DNA from: Paraflavisolibacter caeni
GTDB lineage: Bacteria > Bacteroidota > Bacteroidia > Chitinophagales > Chitinophagaceae
NCBI RefSeq assembly: GCF_025628885.1
Contig: NZ_JAOTIF010000001.1
Coordinates: forward strand, 1-64,000
Reading direction: 5' to 3'
DNA: 64,000 nt
A program made the position numbers and the translations under genes. Positions 62,916 through 64,000 of this stretch are shown here, in pieces. Under the pieces are notes generated by a model that was not told the origin of the DNA, did not search any database, and was given only the letters and a program-made list of their open reading frames with translations. Numbering within the stretch: position 1 is the stretch's first letter; each line of letters opens with the position of its first letter.

Positions 62916-63683
62916 TTACATTTCTATCTCAACGTACACGGGGCAATGATCACTATGTTTTACATCCGGATATATTTCTGAATCTTTAATCAGTGGTTGT
63001 AAGGGTTCTGTTACTGAAATGTAATCTATACGCCACCCTTTATTAGCAAGTCTTACACTTGGAAAGCGTTGACTCCACCAGGAATAACGATCAGGTTCCT
63101 GATGAATTTCCCTGAAAGTATCTACCCATCCGTTGCTGTACAATTTGTCCATCCATACACGTTCTTCAGGAAGAAATCCGCTGGTGTTTTTATTACGTAC
63201 CGGATCATGAATATCAATTTCCCTATGTGCAATGTTGTAATCTCCGCATAGGATTATGTTGGGATATTTTTCCCTTAATTGCTGCACGTACTCATAAAAC
63301 TCTTCCAGCCATTGATATTTGTAAGTTTGGCGAACATCTCCGGATGTTCCTGATGGGAAATAAGCGTTGATCAGGCGCATATTGCCAAAGTCAAGTTGTA
63401 TTACCCTTCCTTCATCATCACTTACCTGGTGTCCGGTACCGCACGATACATGATCTGGCTGTATATTAGACAAAACAGTTACGCCGCTATATCCCTTCTT
63501 TTGTGCGCAGAACCAGTAATCGTAGTAGCCAAGCTCTTTAAAAACGGAACAGTCTACATCACTTTGCTGTGCTTTAGCTTCTTGAAGGCAAATAATATCG
63601 GCAGGGTTTGTTTTCAGCCACTCACAAAAACCTTTTTTCATGGCCGCTCTAAGGCCATTTACATTATAGCTAATAATTCTCAT
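62916..63683 (-). CDS. xth: exodeoxyribonuclease III family nuclease
   Basis: A 255-residue AP endonuclease/3'-5' exonuclease of the EEP fold. Catalytic motifs: SYNVNGLRAAMKKG (Asn), CLQEAKAQQ (Glu), CGDYNIAHREID (Asp/Asn), WRIDYISVTE (Asp) and SDHCPVYVEIEM (Asp-His). The ATG at 63683 (MRIISYNVNG) is the family start; the earlier frame to 63737 is rejected. It repairs abasic sites. Confidence 0.94.
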   Translation of the reverse strand: MRIISYNVNGLRAAMKKGFCEWLKTNPADIICLQEAKAQQSDVDCSVFKELGYYDYWFCAQKKGYSGVTVLSNIQPDHVSCGTGHQVSDDEGRVIQLDFGNMRLINAYFPSGTSGDVRQTYKYQWLEEFYEYVQQLREKYPNIILCGDYNIAHREIDIHDPVRNKNTSGFLPEERVWMDKLYSNGWVDTFREIHQEPDRYSWWSQRFPSVRLANKGWRIDYISVTEPLQPLIKDSEIYPDVKHSDHCPVYVEIEM

Positions 63684-63885
63684 ATTGTGAAACGTCAAAC
63701 GTGAAATATAAATGAATGATATCCGAAATTCATTCAATCCACATATTCTGGTAATTTATTTCAATTGGGCAAAATACGGCATTTAATATGATGAATTAAG
63801 AAAGAAATAGCGTGGTCATTATTTGGACTTTGCATTCTAAACGTAGAACTTTAATTCATTAAATCTTAAACTTTAAAAAGGATCA

Positions 63886-64000
63886 ATGCCAATGAAAAAA
63901 ACTGACCCTATAATACCGCCGAAAGAACAAGTTTATTTAGATGGTCCGAAAAGCCGAAGCTATGAAATAGGGTTTGCCTGGAGAGTTTTCAAACAATTCA
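63886..64000 (+). CDS. 5' end of a gene, possibly a LOG/TIGR00730-type protein (partial)
   Basis: The frame from ATG 63886 (or 63892) reads to the window edge for 38 codons: MPMKKTDPIIPPKEQ, then VYLDGPKSRSYEIGFAWRVF. An AAAAAGGA site precedes it. The DGPKSRSYE...RVFKQF start resembles the N-terminus of Bacteroidota LOG-family (lysine decarboxylase-like) proteins, but the diagnostic motif lies outside the window, so this is a guess. Confidence 0.4.
   Translation, partial: MPMKKTDPIIPPKEQVYLDGPKSRSYEIGFAWRVFKQF

Overview
The window looks like chromosomal DNA of a gliding-type, T9SS-bearing member of the Bacteroidota, most like the Chitinophagaceae. The signs are several proteins with type A T9SS C-terminal sorting domains, a PorP/SprF protein, DUF4286, a THX-type small ribosomal protein, few Shine-Dalgarno sites, and promoters of the Bacteroidota type (TTG/TTTG, 18-20 bp, TAnnTTTG). 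The genus is inference; no 16S sequence is present. No tRNA, CRISPR array, IS element or recombinase gene was seen.

Layout. 1-116: 3' end of a 5S rRNA gene and its terminator. 279-8419: housekeeping and stress genes (MgtC-like protein, ABC-F ATPase, CsbD, a lipid kinase divergent from an App1-type phosphatase, a flavin-binding split-barrel protein, a PhoR/PhoB-like two-component pair). 8420-9274: a gene-free stretch with 11-bp-period degenerate repeats. 9275-13292: an exported protein with a possible clan CD (caspase-like) C-terminus and an MsbA-like ABC exporter. 13468-17853: an F0F1 ATP synthase operon, atpB-E-F-H-A, that stops at a strong terminator before any gamma, beta or epsilon gene. 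18075-22553: a 1492-residue secreted adhesin-like protein with Ca-binding repeats. 22717-23610: CorA. 23695-31663: four tandem T9SS cargo cassettes on the minus strand. 31968-35452: a small protein, pdxA, ksgA and a 2-hydroxyacid dehydrogenase. 35754-50831: an exopolysaccharide locus. 50868-56557: a PorP/SprF protein and two paralogous 660-residue T9SS cargo proteins. 56870-64000: housekeeping genes (greA, HIT, ruvC, a flippase-like membrane protein, a DUF3108 protein, pyrH, pdxH, THX, HU, DUF4286, an exonuclease III and the start of one more gene).

How the genes work together. The polysaccharide locus has a complete Wzx/Wzy-style toolkit: an initiating WcaJ-like transferase, GT4 and GT2 glycosyltransferases, a WcaF-like and an OafA-like acyltransferase, a flippase, a candidate polymerase, a Wza-like export lipoprotein, a Wzc-like BY-kinase and a NusG/UpxY-like antiterminator. 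It starts with a tiny secreted-peptide gene whose promoter and 5' end are duplicated near 54.2 kb, so the two copies bracket the EPS genes and the PorP module.

Most unusual element. Each of the four cassettes at 23.7-31.7 kb has its own consensus promoter and a long leader. In each, a 12-bp motif lies exactly 4 bp before the start codon, and its inverted copy lies at the stop codon. A covarying terminator hairpin follows. The cassettes share a near-constant C-terminal block but have different N-terminal domains. This looks like a modular surface-protein array; whether the inverted repeats act as RNA pairing or as DNA exchange sites cannot be decided from the sequence alone.
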